A program made the position numbers and the translations under genes. Source: Devosia submarina (GTDB taxonomy: Bacteria; Pseudomonadota; Alphaproteobacteria; Rhizobiales; Devosiaceae). From it: a stretch of DNA of 64,000 nt. Positions 24,383-32,767 of the stretch are shown here, piece after piece (position 1 is the stretch's first letter; each line of letters opens with the position of its first letter). The DNA lies in assembly GCF_003056345.1 (NCBI RefSeq), contig NZ_PYWB01000007.1, forward strand, positions 62,001-126,000, given 5' to 3'. The notes beneath the pieces are model-generated. The model had not been told where the DNA came from and made no database searches. It saw nothing but the letters and a program-made list of their open reading frames with translations.

Positions 24383-26919
24383 ACAGGACTATCGGATGGT
24401 GGCGTGTTGCTCTCATCGACCTGCGGGGGGATGTGCGGCGCTTTGCGGTGCTGCTCGCCTGCCTTGCTCTTGGAGTTGGTGTGATAGCTGCAGTTTCATC
24501 TGTGGGCGCCGCCCTAAAGGGAGCAGTTGATCGCGACGCACGGGCGATCCTGGGTGGAGATATGGAGGTGCGCAGCAATGGGCATGATGTGACGCCCGAT
24601 CAGCGCGCGTTTATTGAGAAGATAGGGCAGACCGTCCGTGTTGTTGATCTGAATACTCGTGCCAATGCGGGCGAGCGCAGCACCTTGCTGAGTTTGCGGG
24701 CGGTGGGCCCAAGCTATCCCCTGCTGGGCGCGGTTGAGTTCAAAGCTGATGAGCAGGACTTGAACCTCCTGCTTGCACGTGCGGACGGTCGCCCCGGTGT
24801 GGTGATCGACGCTCAAGCTCTGACGCGACTCGGGATTGAAGTAGGAGGCGTCATCGAGATTGGCATCGAAGATTTCGTGGTGCGCGGAAGATTGGAGGCT
24901 CTTCCCGACCAAGCCGCGCAAGGTTTTACACTGGGCCTTCCGGCCATCGTTTCGGACACAGCGCTCGCTGATGCAGGTCTCGATCAAAGCGGCTCACTCA
25001 GCCGCTACAGCTACAAGATTGTGCTCCCCAACAGTGATGTGGACGCCGCAACAGAGCGTTTGTCCGCAATGTTTCCAGATGCGGATTGGGACATCCGACT
25101 ACCGCGGGATGCCACAGCTAATCTAGCGCGCTTTTTTGACCTGTTTTCACGCTTCCTCACCTTGGTTGGCTTGTCTTCCCTATTGGTGGGGGGCGTTGGG
25201 GTATCCAATGCCGTTACAGCCTATGTCACGGAGCGGCAGGCTTCCATCGCGACGATGCGGAGCTTGGGAGCAACCAGTGCTCGGATCATGGTGCATTTCC
25301 TAAGCCAGATCATGGTGCTGAACATCGTTGGCGTGCTGCTGGGCATGGTCCTCGGCGCCTGCACCACTTTGCTGGCGCTTCCTCTGCTTTCCGACATGCT
25401 GGCGATAAAGCTTCCACCGTCCATCGACTTACCCTCATTGTTCACTGCGGGTGCATTTGGGCTGCTTATCGGGTTCGCCTTCGCGCTCCTGCCCCTGCGC
25501 GGCGCGCAGAAGCTAAAACCGGCGAGCCTGTTTCGTGCTGCAGGAGCACGCGAGCATGGGCTTGGCTGGCGAGAAATAGTCGCGCCACGTACCTCCGGGC
25601 CTCTACTCTTAGCTCTTGGCGCGATTGCCGCGCTAGCGAGCTTAACGACGGGTGAGCCACGCCTGGTGCTGTGGTATGCTGCAGGGACAACAGGAGCCTT
25701 TTTGCTGCTCCGTTCTGTAACTTGGCTGTTGCAGGCCATGTTACGCGCCCTGCCCCCGGCGCCCAATGCAATTGTTCGGCAGGCAATCAAGGCCGTTTAC
25801 CGGCCGGGAACCCCTGCTCCAATCGTGGTACTTTCGCTAGGTCTGGGCCTTGCGCTGCTGCTGATGATCACTCTTCTGGATCAAAGCCTGCGTACGCAGA
25901 TCAATGGGGCTGTAGCAGAGGAAACTCCAAGCTTCATCCTGCTGGATGTGGATCGGGAACAACTGCCGCAGCTTGATGCCTTTGCTGCAGCACGCCCCGA
26001 CATCACCGAGTTTCAAGCCACTGCAATGTTGCGAGGCGTGATCCAGTCGATTGGCGGGACACAAGCCGATGCGCTAGGGCCAGTGCCGGATGATATTTCA
26101 TCGATGTTCGAAGGCGATACGACCATGAGCTGGTCGCGCGAGCTACCGGCAGGGTCGATCATCAAAGAGGGTGAGTGGTGGCCTAGCGACTATGTCGGAC
26201 CGCCTCTTGTGTCACTCAGTACCGAATTGCAGCGCGCGCTTGGGCTCGGACTGGGCGATGAGCTGACCATGTCGGTGGCCGGACGTCCAATTACGGCGAC
26301 TATAGCAAGCTTTCGGGATATCGACTGGCGCGGAAACGGCCTCAGTTTCCGCATCCTGTTTTCGCCTGGGCTTATCGAAGGCGCTCCGCAGACCTTTATG
26401 AGCAGCATCAAGACTGCGCAGGGCTCGGAAGATGCGGTTGAGTTAGCACTGAGCCGCGACTTTCCAACGCTGACTTTCTTGCCGGTAGGCGACGCAATTG
26501 CAAGGATATCCTCTCTTCTTTCGAGCCTCGCCAATGCCGTTGCGCTGGTGGGGAGCCTGGCCGTGGTTTCCGGCGTTCTGGTTCTGGCCGGAGCAATGAG
26601 CGTGGGGCGCCGGCAGCGAGAGGCAGATGCGGTCGTCATGAAGGTACTTGGCGCGACCCGTTCGGATGTTATCAAGGCGTTTGTTGCCGAATATAGTGTG
26701 CTTGGCGCCTTGGCAGCATTAATGGGTGCCGGTCTGGGTACGGCGGGTGCCTGGGCGATCCTGACCTTTGTGCTGGAAATTCCATTTGCCATGAGGTGGA
26801 GCACGATTGCGGGCGTCAGCGTAGGTGCTATTGCCATCACGATCGGGACAGGCGTTGTGACCACATGGTCTGCTATGTCGGTGCGACCGGCACAGCAGTT
26901 GCGGGCTGAGACATTGTAG
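24379..26919 (+). CDS. ybbP: ABC transporter permease, YbbP/FtsX-like
   Basis: This 846-residue membrane protein has two FtsX-like permease modules, ten predicted helices in all. It has an N-terminal helix with large periplasmic domain, a three-helix block around residues 255-375, a central pair near 405-450, then another periplasmic domain and a final three-helix block from about residue 715. The start is a TTG that overlaps the ybbA stop (TTGA), so the pair is translationally coupled. Size and layout match YbbP (about 800 residues). No truncation is seen. Confidence 0.88.
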   Translation: MNRTIGWWRVALIDLRGDVRRFAVLLACLALGVGVIAAVSSVGAALKGAVDRDARAILGGDMEVRSNGHDVTPDQRAFIEKIGQTVRVVDLNTRANAGERSTLLSLRAVGPSYPLLGAVEFKADEQDLNLLLARADGRPGVVIDAQALTRLGIEVGGVIEIGIEDFVVRGRLEALPDQAAQGFTLGLPAIVSDTALADAGLDQSGSLSRYSYKIVLPNSDVDAATERLSAMFPDADWDIRLPRDATANLARFFDLFSRFLTLVGLSSLLVGGVGVSNAVTAYVTERQASIATMRSLGATSARIMVHFLSQIMVLNIVGVLLGMVLGACTTLLALPLLSDMLAIKLPPSIDLPSLFTAGAFGLLIGFAFALLPLRGAQKLKPASLFRAAGAREHGLGWREIVAPRTSGPLLLALGAIAALASLTTGEPRLVLWYAAGTTGAFLLLRSVTWLLQAMLRALPPAPNAIVRQAIKAVYRPGTPAPIVVLSLGLGLALLLMITLLDQSLRTQINGAVAEETPSFILLDVDREQLPQLDAFAAARPDITEFQATAMLRGVIQSIGGTQADALGPVPDDISSMFEGDTTMSWSRELPAGSIIKEGEWWPSDYVGPPLVSLSTELQRALGLGLGDELTMSVAGRPITATIASFRDIDWRGNGLSFRILFSPGLIEGAPQTFMSSIKTAQGSEDAVELALSRDFPTLTFLPVGDAIARISSLLSSLANAVALVGSLAVVSGVLVLAGAMSVGRRQREADAVVMKVLGATRSDVIKAFVAEYSVLGALAALMGAGLGTAGAWAILTFVLEIPFAMRWSTIAGVSVGAIAITIGTGVVTTWSAMSVRPAQQLRAETL

Positions 26920-26922
26920 CAA

Positions 26923-27288
26923 TCAGAAATCGAATCCGATCTGCGAGGCAGATGGCGCGCTCGTCTTCGGACGAACGGTATTTGCCTGCGCCTCCGTCCG
27001 CATCGACTTTGTAGGTTCTGCCTGCTTTACCGAGGCGACAGCCTTGAGCCACGCGCTAGCTGGCTCCAGCCGCTTGACGTGCAGCCGGTACATGTTTTCC
27101 CGCCCCGTCTTCTTTTCAGTAATCAGCTTAGCGCGCTTCAGGACACGCAGATGTCGTGAGATGGCGGGACGGCTGATCGTAAAGCTCGACGCCAGAACAT
27201 GCACGGGTTGTGGGCCTTGGCGAAGGAGTTCGACAATGCGGCACCTTGTAGGATCCGCAAGCGCTTCAAAGATGGAGATGGGCGGCAT
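26923..27288 (-). CDS. ArsR-family winged-helix regulator
   Basis: This 121-residue protein begins ISIFEALADPTRCRIVELL, the standard ArsR opening, and has recognition helix residues SRPAISRHLRVLK. None of the usual cysteine-rich metal motifs (such as CxCxxC) is present, so it is probably not a metal sensor. The C-terminal 35 residues are low-complexity and hydrophilic. It ends 3 bases from the convergent ybbP stop and is divergent from the hemolysin III gene 131 bases away, which it may control. Confidence 0.82.
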   Translation of the reverse strand: MPPISIFEALADPTRCRIVELLRQGPQPVHVLASSFTISRPAISRHLRVLKRAKLITEKKTGRENMYRLHVKRLEPASAWLKAVASVKQAEPTKSMRTEAQANTVRPKTSAPSASQIGFDF

Positions 27289-27419
27289 TGTATGTCCGGT
27301 GTTTGGATTAGCCCCTAGTAACGATGGCTTTACAGGTCAATGCCGGCCATCCTGAGCAACGAGTTGTCACCGGAAACGTTGGACATAGGACAGCCCGCCT
27401 GACCCAGCAAGGAACCCCG

Positions 27420-28103
27420 ATGACCACCCAACAGCCAAACTATTCCTGGTGGAGCCGCGAACAGCGACCGTACACGAGGCTGGAAATGGTTGTGGACGGC
27501 ATGGTTCACGTGGTCGGCCTGCTGGTGGCGCTGGTGGCGGGTTCATTCCTGCTCAGCTATGCGATCATGGAAACCGCGCCTGAGGCGGCGCCTGCCCTTA
27601 CCGTCTACCTCGTGTCGTTCGTTGCGCTGTTCGTTATATCCATGGCTTATAATCTATGGCCAGTTTCGCCGATCAAGATGCACCTTGCCCGTCTTGATCA
27701 GGCGGCGATTTTTCTCTTTATCGCGGGCACTTATACCCCGTTCCTGACGCTTATAGGCAACACGCCGGCGGGCATGATCATGACAAGTTTCGTGTGGGGC
27801 GCGTCGCTGATCGGCGTTGCGCTAAAGCTTATTGTGCCGGAGCGGTTTGGACGCTTGGCGATAGCGCTTTATCTGGCAATTGGCTGGAGCGGGTTGCTTG
27901 TATTCCAGTCACTGTCTCAAACCCTGCCAGACTCCACCCTGATGCTGATCCTGGCAGGCGGTGTGACTTATTCCCTGGGCATCTTCTTCCACCTTTGGGA
28001 AAAGCTGCACTTCCAAAATGCGCTGTGGCACATCTTTGTGGTCTGCGGCGCCAGCTTGCACCTCTGGGCCGTGATCGACTGCATGGTCATACAGCGGCTT
28101 TAA
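27420..28103 (+). CDS. Hemolysin III / TrhA family membrane protein
   Basis: This 227-residue protein of the PAQR-related hemolysin III family has seven predicted membrane helices. The family metal-site residues can be seen in VDGMVHVVG (His), SMAYNLWP and the C-terminal FHLWEKLHFQNALWHIFVV (several His). The frame is open from 27324, but the ATG at 27420 has AAGGA upstream and gives the usual N-terminus. Homologues affect membrane fluidity and unsaturated-lipid homeostasis; the name hemolysin is historical. Its stop overlaps that of the convergent DUF192 gene by 4 bases. Confidence 0.85.
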   Translation: MTTQQPNYSWWSREQRPYTRLEMVVDGMVHVVGLLVALVAGSFLLSYAIMETAPEAAPALTVYLVSFVALFVISMAYNLWPVSPIKMHLARLDQAAIFLFIAGTYTPFLTLIGNTPAGMIMTSFVWGASLIGVALKLIVPERFGRLAIALYLAIGWSGLLVFQSLSQTLPDSTLMLILAGGVTYSLGIFFHLWEKLHFQNALWHIFVVCGASLHLWAVIDCMVIQRL

Positions 28104-28576
28104 CCGGCAGGTGCGGCCACCCGATCATGATCCATCTTGTCACCCGGCTTGAGCCCAATCTCGACGGAGCGCCCGCCCGGAATCTCCAGCACAAACTGTA
28201 CCGGCACTTGTGAAGGAATGGACGTTGGATCCTGCGGACGCGCGTTGACGTGGATCGTGTCCACGATTCCGTCTGCTCCAACAAAGATCATGTCCAGTGG
28301 GATAAGCGTGTTCTGCATCCAGAACGAGACTTCGCGCTCTTCCTTGAAGTCGAAGAGCATGCCCGCATCGTCTGCGAGCTCGGTCCGGAACATCAAGCCT
28401 TGGGCGCGTGTCTCGGCCGTATCCACAACCTCAACATTGAAGCGGTACTCGCCGGTAGCGGTGTGCAGCGTCAATTCATTGTCGGCGGCGTACGCAGTCG
28501 CCGTACCTGCTGAGACCAAGGCGATTGTAAAAGCTGCAAAGCAGATGGCCGAGGCCAAACCCTTGGTCGAATACAT
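28100..28576 (-). CDS. DUF192 family exported protein
   Basis: This 158-residue protein has a signal peptide (about 1-31, ending ATAYAAD) and a DUF192 domain. Family hallmarks are RAQGLMFRTEL, SFWMQNTLIPLDMIFV and FVLEIPGG. The fold is a small beta-barrel of unknown function that is often secreted. It lies 9 bases downstream of the cold-shock gene, with which it forms an operon seen in many Hyphomicrobiales. Function cannot be assigned. Confidence 0.85.
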   Translation of the reverse strand: MYSTKGLASAICFAAFTIALVSAGTATAYAADNELTLHTATGEYRFNVEVVDTAETRAQGLMFRTELADDAGMLFDFKEEREVSFWMQNTLIPLDMIFVGADGIVDTIHVNARPQDPTSIPSQVPVQFVLEIPGGRSVEIGLKPGDKMDHDRVAAPAG

Positions 28577-28585
28577 GAGGTGTTC

Positions 28586-29200
28586 CTAGTGAGAGGACGG
28601 TGCGTCGCCCCAACCCTCTGGCCTGATTTCGGCGACCATAAGGCCCTTAGGGCCGTTTCCATAGCGTACCAGGACAAACTGGCCTGGCCGTAGTTCGGTG
28701 ATGCCAAAGCGGCGCAGCGTTTCCATGTGGACAAAAATGTCCGGAGTCCCCTCACCAGCTGAAAGGAAGCCGAAGCCGCGAATGCGATTGAACCATTTCA
28801 CCTCGAGCCGCACCATTCCCGATGTTGGCTCAACCACAACATGTGTGCGGGGTGGAGGAAGCTGCGACGGATGACGGGCTGTCGACTCGTCCATGGAAAC
28901 GATCCGGAACGCCTGCAAACCACCGGGGCGGTTCAGCGCCTCGACAACGATTCGGGCGCCCTCATAAGCTGTCTGATAGCCGTCCCGGCGCAGGCACGTT
29001 ACGTGCAAAAGCACATCTGGCATGCCGTTGTCAGGTACAATGAAGCCGAACCCCTTGCCCGCGTCGAACCATTTGATGGATCCGGAGATTTCAATCGTAT
29101 CGAAGCACGCGTCCTTGCTGCCGTCAGCACTGGGAGCGGCAGCCGCTTCACGCGCTTGGCTCATCGGCTCGTCGCCATCTCCGCCTAATTTGGCCCCCAT
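28586..29200 (-). CDS. Double cold-shock-domain protein
   Basis: This 204-residue protein carries two cold-shock domains, at about 39-102 and 130-193. The RNA-binding motifs are GSIKWFDAGKGFGFIV and VLLHVTCL in the first, and EVKWFNRIRGFGFLS and IFVHMETL in the second. Single-domain CspA proteins are about 70 residues long, so this is the tandem form found in alphaproteobacteria. It should bind single-stranded RNA or DNA. The two domains have diverged, and the first has the less canonical second motif. Start chosen at the first ATG; an ATG 12 codons in is possible. Confidence 0.88.
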   Translation of the reverse strand: MGAKLGGDGDEPMSQAREAAAAPSADGSKDACFDTIEISGSIKWFDAGKGFGFIVPDNGMPDVLLHVTCLRRDGYQTAYEGARIVVEALNRPGGLQAFRIVSMDESTARHPSQLPPPRTHVVVEPTSGMVRLEVKWFNRIRGFGFLSAGEGTPDIFVHMETLRRFGITELRPGQFVLVRYGNGPKGLMVAEIRPEGWGDAPSSH

Positions 29201-29377
29201 CTACTTTCAAGCCCTTTTACTCGACCCGCCGCCGCGAGCTACTGCACACCATTGTTGCACTCTGTCCGATTCAGGCTGCGTTGTTAAGCATGTCTTAGCA
29301 ATTTGTTGCAGGCGCGGCAGGTTGTCCGCAGGGGCGCACCTTGCTAGGCCAAGCGTGACAACACCCGGAGAACAGCA

Positions 29378-29794
29378 ATGAAATATCTGCACACAATGGT
29401 GCGCGTGACCGACATCGATGCAAGCCTGCGCTTTTACTGCGAGGGGCTGGGCCTTGAAGAAGTCAAGCGCACCGACAACGAGAAAGGCCGCTACACGCTG
29501 ATCTTCCTGCGCGCGCCGGGCGATCAGGGCGGTGAAGTGGAACTCACCTATAACTGGGATCCCGAAACCTATGGAGAGGGCCGGAACTTCGGGCATCTGG
29601 CCTATCGGGTAAAGGACATCTACGCGCTTTGCCAGCACCTCAGTGACATGGGCGTGGTGATCAACCGGCCACCGCGCGACGGGCACATGGCTTTTGTCCG
29701 ATCACCCGACAATATTTCCATCGAGCTCATTCAGGACGGCACCCTGCCCCCGCAGGAGCCTTGGGTCTCCATGCCAAATACCGGCAAGTGGTAA
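29378..29794 (+). CDS. gloA: Lactoylglutathione lyase (glyoxalase I)
   Basis: This 138-residue vicinal-oxygen-chelate enzyme detoxifies the methylglyoxal-glutathione adduct. The four metal ligands of nickel-type GloA are in place: His5 (KYLHTMVRV), Glu55 (GEVELTYNW), His73 (FGHLAYRV) and Glu116 (SIELIQ). Length and the absence of the extra loops of the zinc-type eukaryotic enzyme fit the bacterial class. It is a single gene with a long hairpin 17 bases after its stop. Confidence 0.88.
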   Translation: MKYLHTMVRVTDIDASLRFYCEGLGLEEVKRTDNEKGRYTLIFLRAPGDQGGEVELTYNWDPETYGEGRNFGHLAYRVKDIYALCQHLSDMGVVINRPPRDGHMAFVRSPDNISIELIQDGTLPPQEPWVSMPNTGKW

Positions 29795-29811
29795 GAAGCT
29801 CTGACTAACTG

Positions 29812-29847
29812 TTCGCTAACCGTAGCGCTTAGGCGCCGGTTAGCGAA
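29812..29847 (+). terminator. Long hairpin after gloA
   Basis: TTCGCTAACCG (29812-29822) and CGGTTAGCGAA (29837-29847) are perfect 11-bp arms. Inside them GCGC pairs with GCGC around a TTAG loop. A GATCG...CGATC pair with a T-rich centre follows at 29851-29868. It probably terminates gloA transcription, although the T-run is displaced from the stem. Confidence 0.55.
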
Positions 29848-29925
29848 ACGGATCGTATTTTAGCGATCTCTCGAAATTGGTCCCGTGTGTTGCTCCAGGG
29901 CAACATAGGTTGATCGGAGATCGCC

Positions 29926-30402
29926 ATGATCACAGCACTTCGCACCCTCGCCACTGCCGGCATTTGCCTCACCATGCTTTCGGCATGCGTACCCATGGCC
30001 ATGTTTGCCAATTCCAGTGGCGCAGCTTACGCGGGCAAACGCAACGATTGGGGCACGATCGTAGCGAGTCGCGAGGTGAATGCCTTTTGCATCTCTCCCA
30101 AGCTGCGATTCTTGATCTGGGAATTCGAAGGGCATTTTGGCCGCAAGGTAATCATGCACTCGGGCTATCGGGACCGGCAGCATAATACGGCCGCAGGCGG
30201 CGCGGACAATTCTTATCATACCAAATGCATGGCAGCCGACTTCTACATTCCGGGCGTAGACAAGCGGGAACTGATTGCCTTTGCCATGCGGACCAGCAGT
30301 GTCGGAGGACTCGGGTGCTATCCAGGTCGGCCGTTCATTCATGTCGATGTGCGGGACCGTCCGCGCGGGTATAATCGCCCCGTGACATTCTCCGGCTGTT
30401 AA
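29926..30402 (+). CDS. M15-family (YcbK-like, DUF882) peptidase lipoprotein
   Basis: This 158-residue protein has a lipoprotein signal with lipobox LSAC (Cys21). The metallopeptidase motif of the M15A group is intact: SYHTKCMAADF supplies His98 and Asp105, and FIHVDV supplies His139. Such enzymes cleave peptidoglycan side chains or cross-links in the periplasm. It is a small stand-alone gene upstream of the tRNA-Glu pair. Substrate bond (D-Ala-D-Ala or other) is not clear from sequence. Confidence 0.83.
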   Translation: MITALRTLATAGICLTMLSACVPMAMFANSSGAAYAGKRNDWGTIVASREVNAFCISPKLRFLIWEFEGHFGRKVIMHSGYRDRQHNTAAGGADNSYHTKCMAADFYIPGVDKRELIAFAMRTSSVGGLGCYPGRPFIHVDVRDRPRGYNRPVTFSGC

Positions 30403-30429
30403 AAAAACAAAGGAATAGCGCGAAGGGGG

Positions 30430-30458
30430 TTGCACAACTTCCCAGCCCCAACTATACG
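30430..30458 (+). promoter_or_regulatory. Putative sigma-70 promoter of tRNA-Glu
   Basis: TTGCAC (30430-30435) and TATACG (30453-30458) are separated by exactly 17 bases and end 15 bases before the tRNA gene, the right distance for a short leader. Confidence 0.55.
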
Positions 30459-30473
30459 ACCACCAGCGCTTAG

Positions 30474-30548
30474 GCGCCCTTCGTCTATCGGTTAGGACGG
30501 CACCCTTTCACGGTGCAGAGAGGGGTTCGATTCCCCTAGGGCGTACCA
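30474..30548 (+). tRNA. tRNA-Glu (anticodon TTC)
   Basis: A 75-base cloverleaf: acceptor GCGCCCT/AGGGCGT, D-arm CGTCTATCGGTTAGGACG, anticodon stem GCACC/GGTGC with loop CTTTCAC giving anticodon TTC, T-arm GGTTCGATTCC, and encoded CCA. Confidence 0.96.
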
Positions 30549-30596
30549 TTCCTTTCTTCTCGGGAATGAAGTAAATAGGCGTTATTCCTCTGGTCC

Positions 30597-30671
30597 GCGC
30601 CCATCGTCTATCGGTTAGGACGGCACCCTCTCACGGTGCAGAGCGGGGTTCGATTCCCCGTGGGCGTACCA
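30597..30671 (+). tRNA. tRNA-Glu (anticodon CTC)
   Basis: A 75-base cloverleaf almost identical to the preceding tRNA-Glu: acceptor GCGCCCA/TGGGCGT, anticodon loop CTCTCAC giving CTC, and encoded CCA. It differs by the wobble base and a few compensating stem changes, so it arose by tandem duplication and now reads GAG specifically. The 48-base spacer suggests a shared transcript. Confidence 0.96.
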
Positions 30672-30777
30672 AGGACTGCTTCTATACATTGCTTTGGGGC
30701 TTGCTTCTGTTGATGGTTGCCGTTTTTGCTGCGCAAGACGGCTGACATGCGCAAAGCAGTCGATGTATGCGGTAGCA

Positions 30778-31362
30778 ATGAGCGATCAGCAAAGCGGCCA
30801 GCCGCTATATCCATCAGAGGCGATTAATCCGAACGAGCTGCTCGTGCGGATTGCCGAGAATCAAGACCGAATGGCGCTTGCCGAGTTGTTCAATCTGTTC
30901 GGACCTCGCGTGAAATCGATGATGCTGAAACTGGGGACCAGTGACGCCCTGGCTGAAGATCTGGTCCAGGAAACGTTTTTGTCCGTATGGCGAAAGGCGG
31001 CGCTCTTCTCCAGCCAGCGCGGTGCCGCCAGTACGTGGATATTCACAATCGCCCGCAATTTGCGAATCGACCAGCTCCGCCGACAGTCCAACAAGCCGTA
31101 CGATGACCTGGCGGAAATGGATCTTGCCAGCGACATGCCGATCGGGAGCTTTCTGGTTGAGCAAAGCCAAGTAATCGACCGTGTTGCTGCTGCCTTGAAG
31201 AACCTGTCGCCGGAACAGCAGGAGGTGGTCCGGCTGAGCTTTATACATGATCTGCCGCATGCAGAGATTGCCGTGCGAGTTGGTATCCCTCTTGGGACGG
31301 TCAAATCCCGACTGCGCCTAGCATATGAACGGCTCCGGCCCATGCTGGAGGATCTGCAATGA
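30778..31362 (+). CDS. rpoE: ECF-family RNA polymerase sigma factor (RpoE/ChrR type)
   Basis: This sigma factor has about 194 residues and only regions 2 and 4. Region 2 shows DLVQETFLSVWRKAALF and the -10-binding FTIARNLRIDQLRR; region 4 has QQEVVRLSFIHDLPHAEIAVR and GIPLGTVKSRLRLAYERLRP. It best fits the ECF11 group, paired with a ChrR-like anti-sigma factor whose start overlaps its stop. In Rhodobacter sphaeroides this pair governs the singlet-oxygen response. The start could also be the ATG at 30763; neither has a strong ribosome-binding site. I did not find a convincing TGATCC-type autoregulatory promoter directly upstream. Confidence 0.88.
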   Translation: MSDQQSGQPLYPSEAINPNELLVRIAENQDRMALAELFNLFGPRVKSMMLKLGTSDALAEDLVQETFLSVWRKAALFSSQRGAASTWIFTIARNLRIDQLRRQSNKPYDDLAEMDLASDMPIGSFLVEQSQVIDRVAAALKNLSPEQQEVVRLSFIHDLPHAEIAVRVGIPLGTVKSRLRLAYERLRPMLEDLQ

Positions 31363-32003
31363 CCGTAAAGCACCATCCCGACATCTCAACGCTGATGGCG
31401 TTCAGCGCTGGAACGCTGGACGAGCCGTATACCACTGTTATTGCCACGCACCTTGCCATGTCTGAGCAAGGGCGGGAGATCATGCACAGACTCAACGCGA
31501 TTGGTGGCGCCTTGCTTGAGAGCGAGCCGGAAGCTGAAATCAAAGAGGGTGCTGTTGATCGGCTGCTTGGCTCTTTAACCGGAGAGGGGGTCCAGCCCCT
31601 GCCCCATCGCGAGCCTGCCTCCGTTCCTGCTCCGTTGCGTCCCTATCTGCCATTGGGCCTTGAAGGGGTGCGGTGGAAGTGGACTGGCCCGGGTGTCGCT
31701 GCGGCGGACCTGGCCGTTGGCAAGGATGGGAAATCCAGACTGATGCTGATGCGGGTTGCCGGCGGGCGCAGTGTGCCGGAGCATAGTCATGGCGGACAGG
31801 AACTCACGCTGATCCTGCGGGGCGCCTACAGGGATCGCTTTGGTGTGTTCGAGGTCGGCGATATTTCGGACCATGATGAGGATGTGGAGCATCAGCCTAT
31901 TGCGGAACCTGGCGAGGACTGCATTTGTCTTGTTGCCGTGAACGCGCCGCTAAGCTTCCGTAGCCGTTTGGTGCGGGCGCTACAGCCGCTGTTCGGACTG
32001 TGA
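31359..32003 (+). CDS. chrR: ChrR-like cupin anti-sigma factor lacking zinc-binding cysteines
   Basis: This 214-residue protein has the ChrR layout: an N-terminal anti-sigma domain (1-90) and a C-terminal cupin domain. ChrR binds zinc through His6, His31, Cys35 and Cys38. Here His6 and His31 are present (ATHLAMSEQGR), but positions 35 and 38 are Ser and Gly. The codons TCT and GGG confirm this. The cupin metal residues are kept: His142, His144, Glu148 and His178. The start overlaps the sigma gene stop (ATGA), so the two are translationally coupled. It may bind the sigma factor without zinc, or signal differently from classical ChrR. Confidence 0.85.
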   Translation: MTVKHHPDISTLMAFSAGTLDEPYTTVIATHLAMSEQGREIMHRLNAIGGALLESEPEAEIKEGAVDRLLGSLTGEGVQPLPHREPASVPAPLRPYLPLGLEGVRWKWTGPGVAAADLAVGKDGKSRLMLMRVAGGRSVPEHSHGGQELTLILRGAYRDRFGVFEVGDISDHDEDVEHQPIAEPGEDCICLVAVNAPLSFRSRLVRALQPLFGL

Positions 32004-32764
32004 CGCTCCAGCCTGGCGTGGCCTGGATCATTGGCGGTGGCTCGGGGATAGGGGCTGCTGTTGCGCGGCTGCTTGCTGAACAGGGGTGGATTGTCGCCAT
32101 ATCGGGGCGTCGGAGCGACAAGCTGGCGGAGGTAGCGGCTCGCAACGACGGTATCCGGACCTACCGGCTAGACGTGACGGATAAAGAAGCGGTCCAAGCG
32201 ACCATACAGCGAATTGTGCGTGAGTTGGGGCGCATTGACCTCTTCATCTTTGGCGCTGTTGCCTCGCAGCCTATGGAAGCAGGCGACTACGATTTTACGC
32301 CGTTCCAAGCTATCGTGGATACGAATTTTCTGAGTCTGGTGCGTGCCGCCAATCCGGTGATCGCGCAGATGGAGCGACAGGGTGGCGGGCACTTCGCGGC
32401 GATCGCTTCCGTCGCAGGCTATTTCGGGTTGCCGCGTGCGGCTGCGTATTCGTCCACCAAGGCGGCCATGATCAGCCTGCTTGAAACGATGCGCACCGAA
32501 CTAGCGGCGCGGAACATCAAGGTTCGGATGATCGCGCCCGGATTTGTGAAGTCGGAGCTGACCGACAGAAACGAATTCCAGATGCCGTTCCTGATGGAAA
32601 CGGACGAGGCCGCGCGACGGATCGTTGATCGCTTGACCCGGACCGATGCCTTCGAGATCGCTTTTCCCCGGCGGATGGTCTGGACCATGAAAGCTCTGCG
32701 CCTGCTGCCTTATCCTCTCTTTTTCCGGATAACGGACATGATGCTGCGCAGAAGCGGGAAGTGA
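32000..32764 (+). CDS. Short-chain dehydrogenase/reductase
   Basis: This 254-residue SDR has the cofactor motif GGGSGIG at 12-18 and the catalytic YSSTK, with Ser in AIASVAGYFG. A GTG start overlaps the upstream stop (GTGA), so it belongs to the sigma-ChrR transcript. The C-terminus is basic and hydrophobic (RMVWTMKALRLLPYPLFFRITDMML) and may contact the membrane. In Rhodobacter sphaeroides an SDR and a cyclopropane-fatty-acid-synthase-like gene are in the RpoE regulon, which fits this context. Substrate unknown. Confidence 0.87.
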   Translation: MTLQPGVAWIIGGGSGIGAAVARLLAEQGWIVAISGRRSDKLAEVAARNDGIRTYRLDVTDKEAVQATIQRIVRELGRIDLFIFGAVASQPMEAGDYDFTPFQAIVDTNFLSLVRAANPVIAQMERQGGGHFAAIASVAGYFGLPRAAAYSSTKAAMISLLETMRTELAARNIKVRMIAPGFVKSELTDRNEFQMPFLMETDEAARRIVDRLTRTDAFEIAFPRRMVWTMKALRLLPYPLFFRITDMMLRRSGK

Positions 32765-32767
32765 GTT

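Noticed and set aside
29824-30478. A 14-base match AGCGCTTAGGCGCC at 29824-29837 and 30465-30478 next to tRNA-Glu
   Set aside because: It might mark an att-type repeat, but no integrase, boundary change or foreign composition lies between. It is probably chance, since part of it is the tRNA 5' end.
30474-30671. The tandem tRNA-Glu genes as an integration hot spot
   Set aside because: Both tRNA genes are complete and no mobile-element gene or direct-repeat remnant lies nearby.
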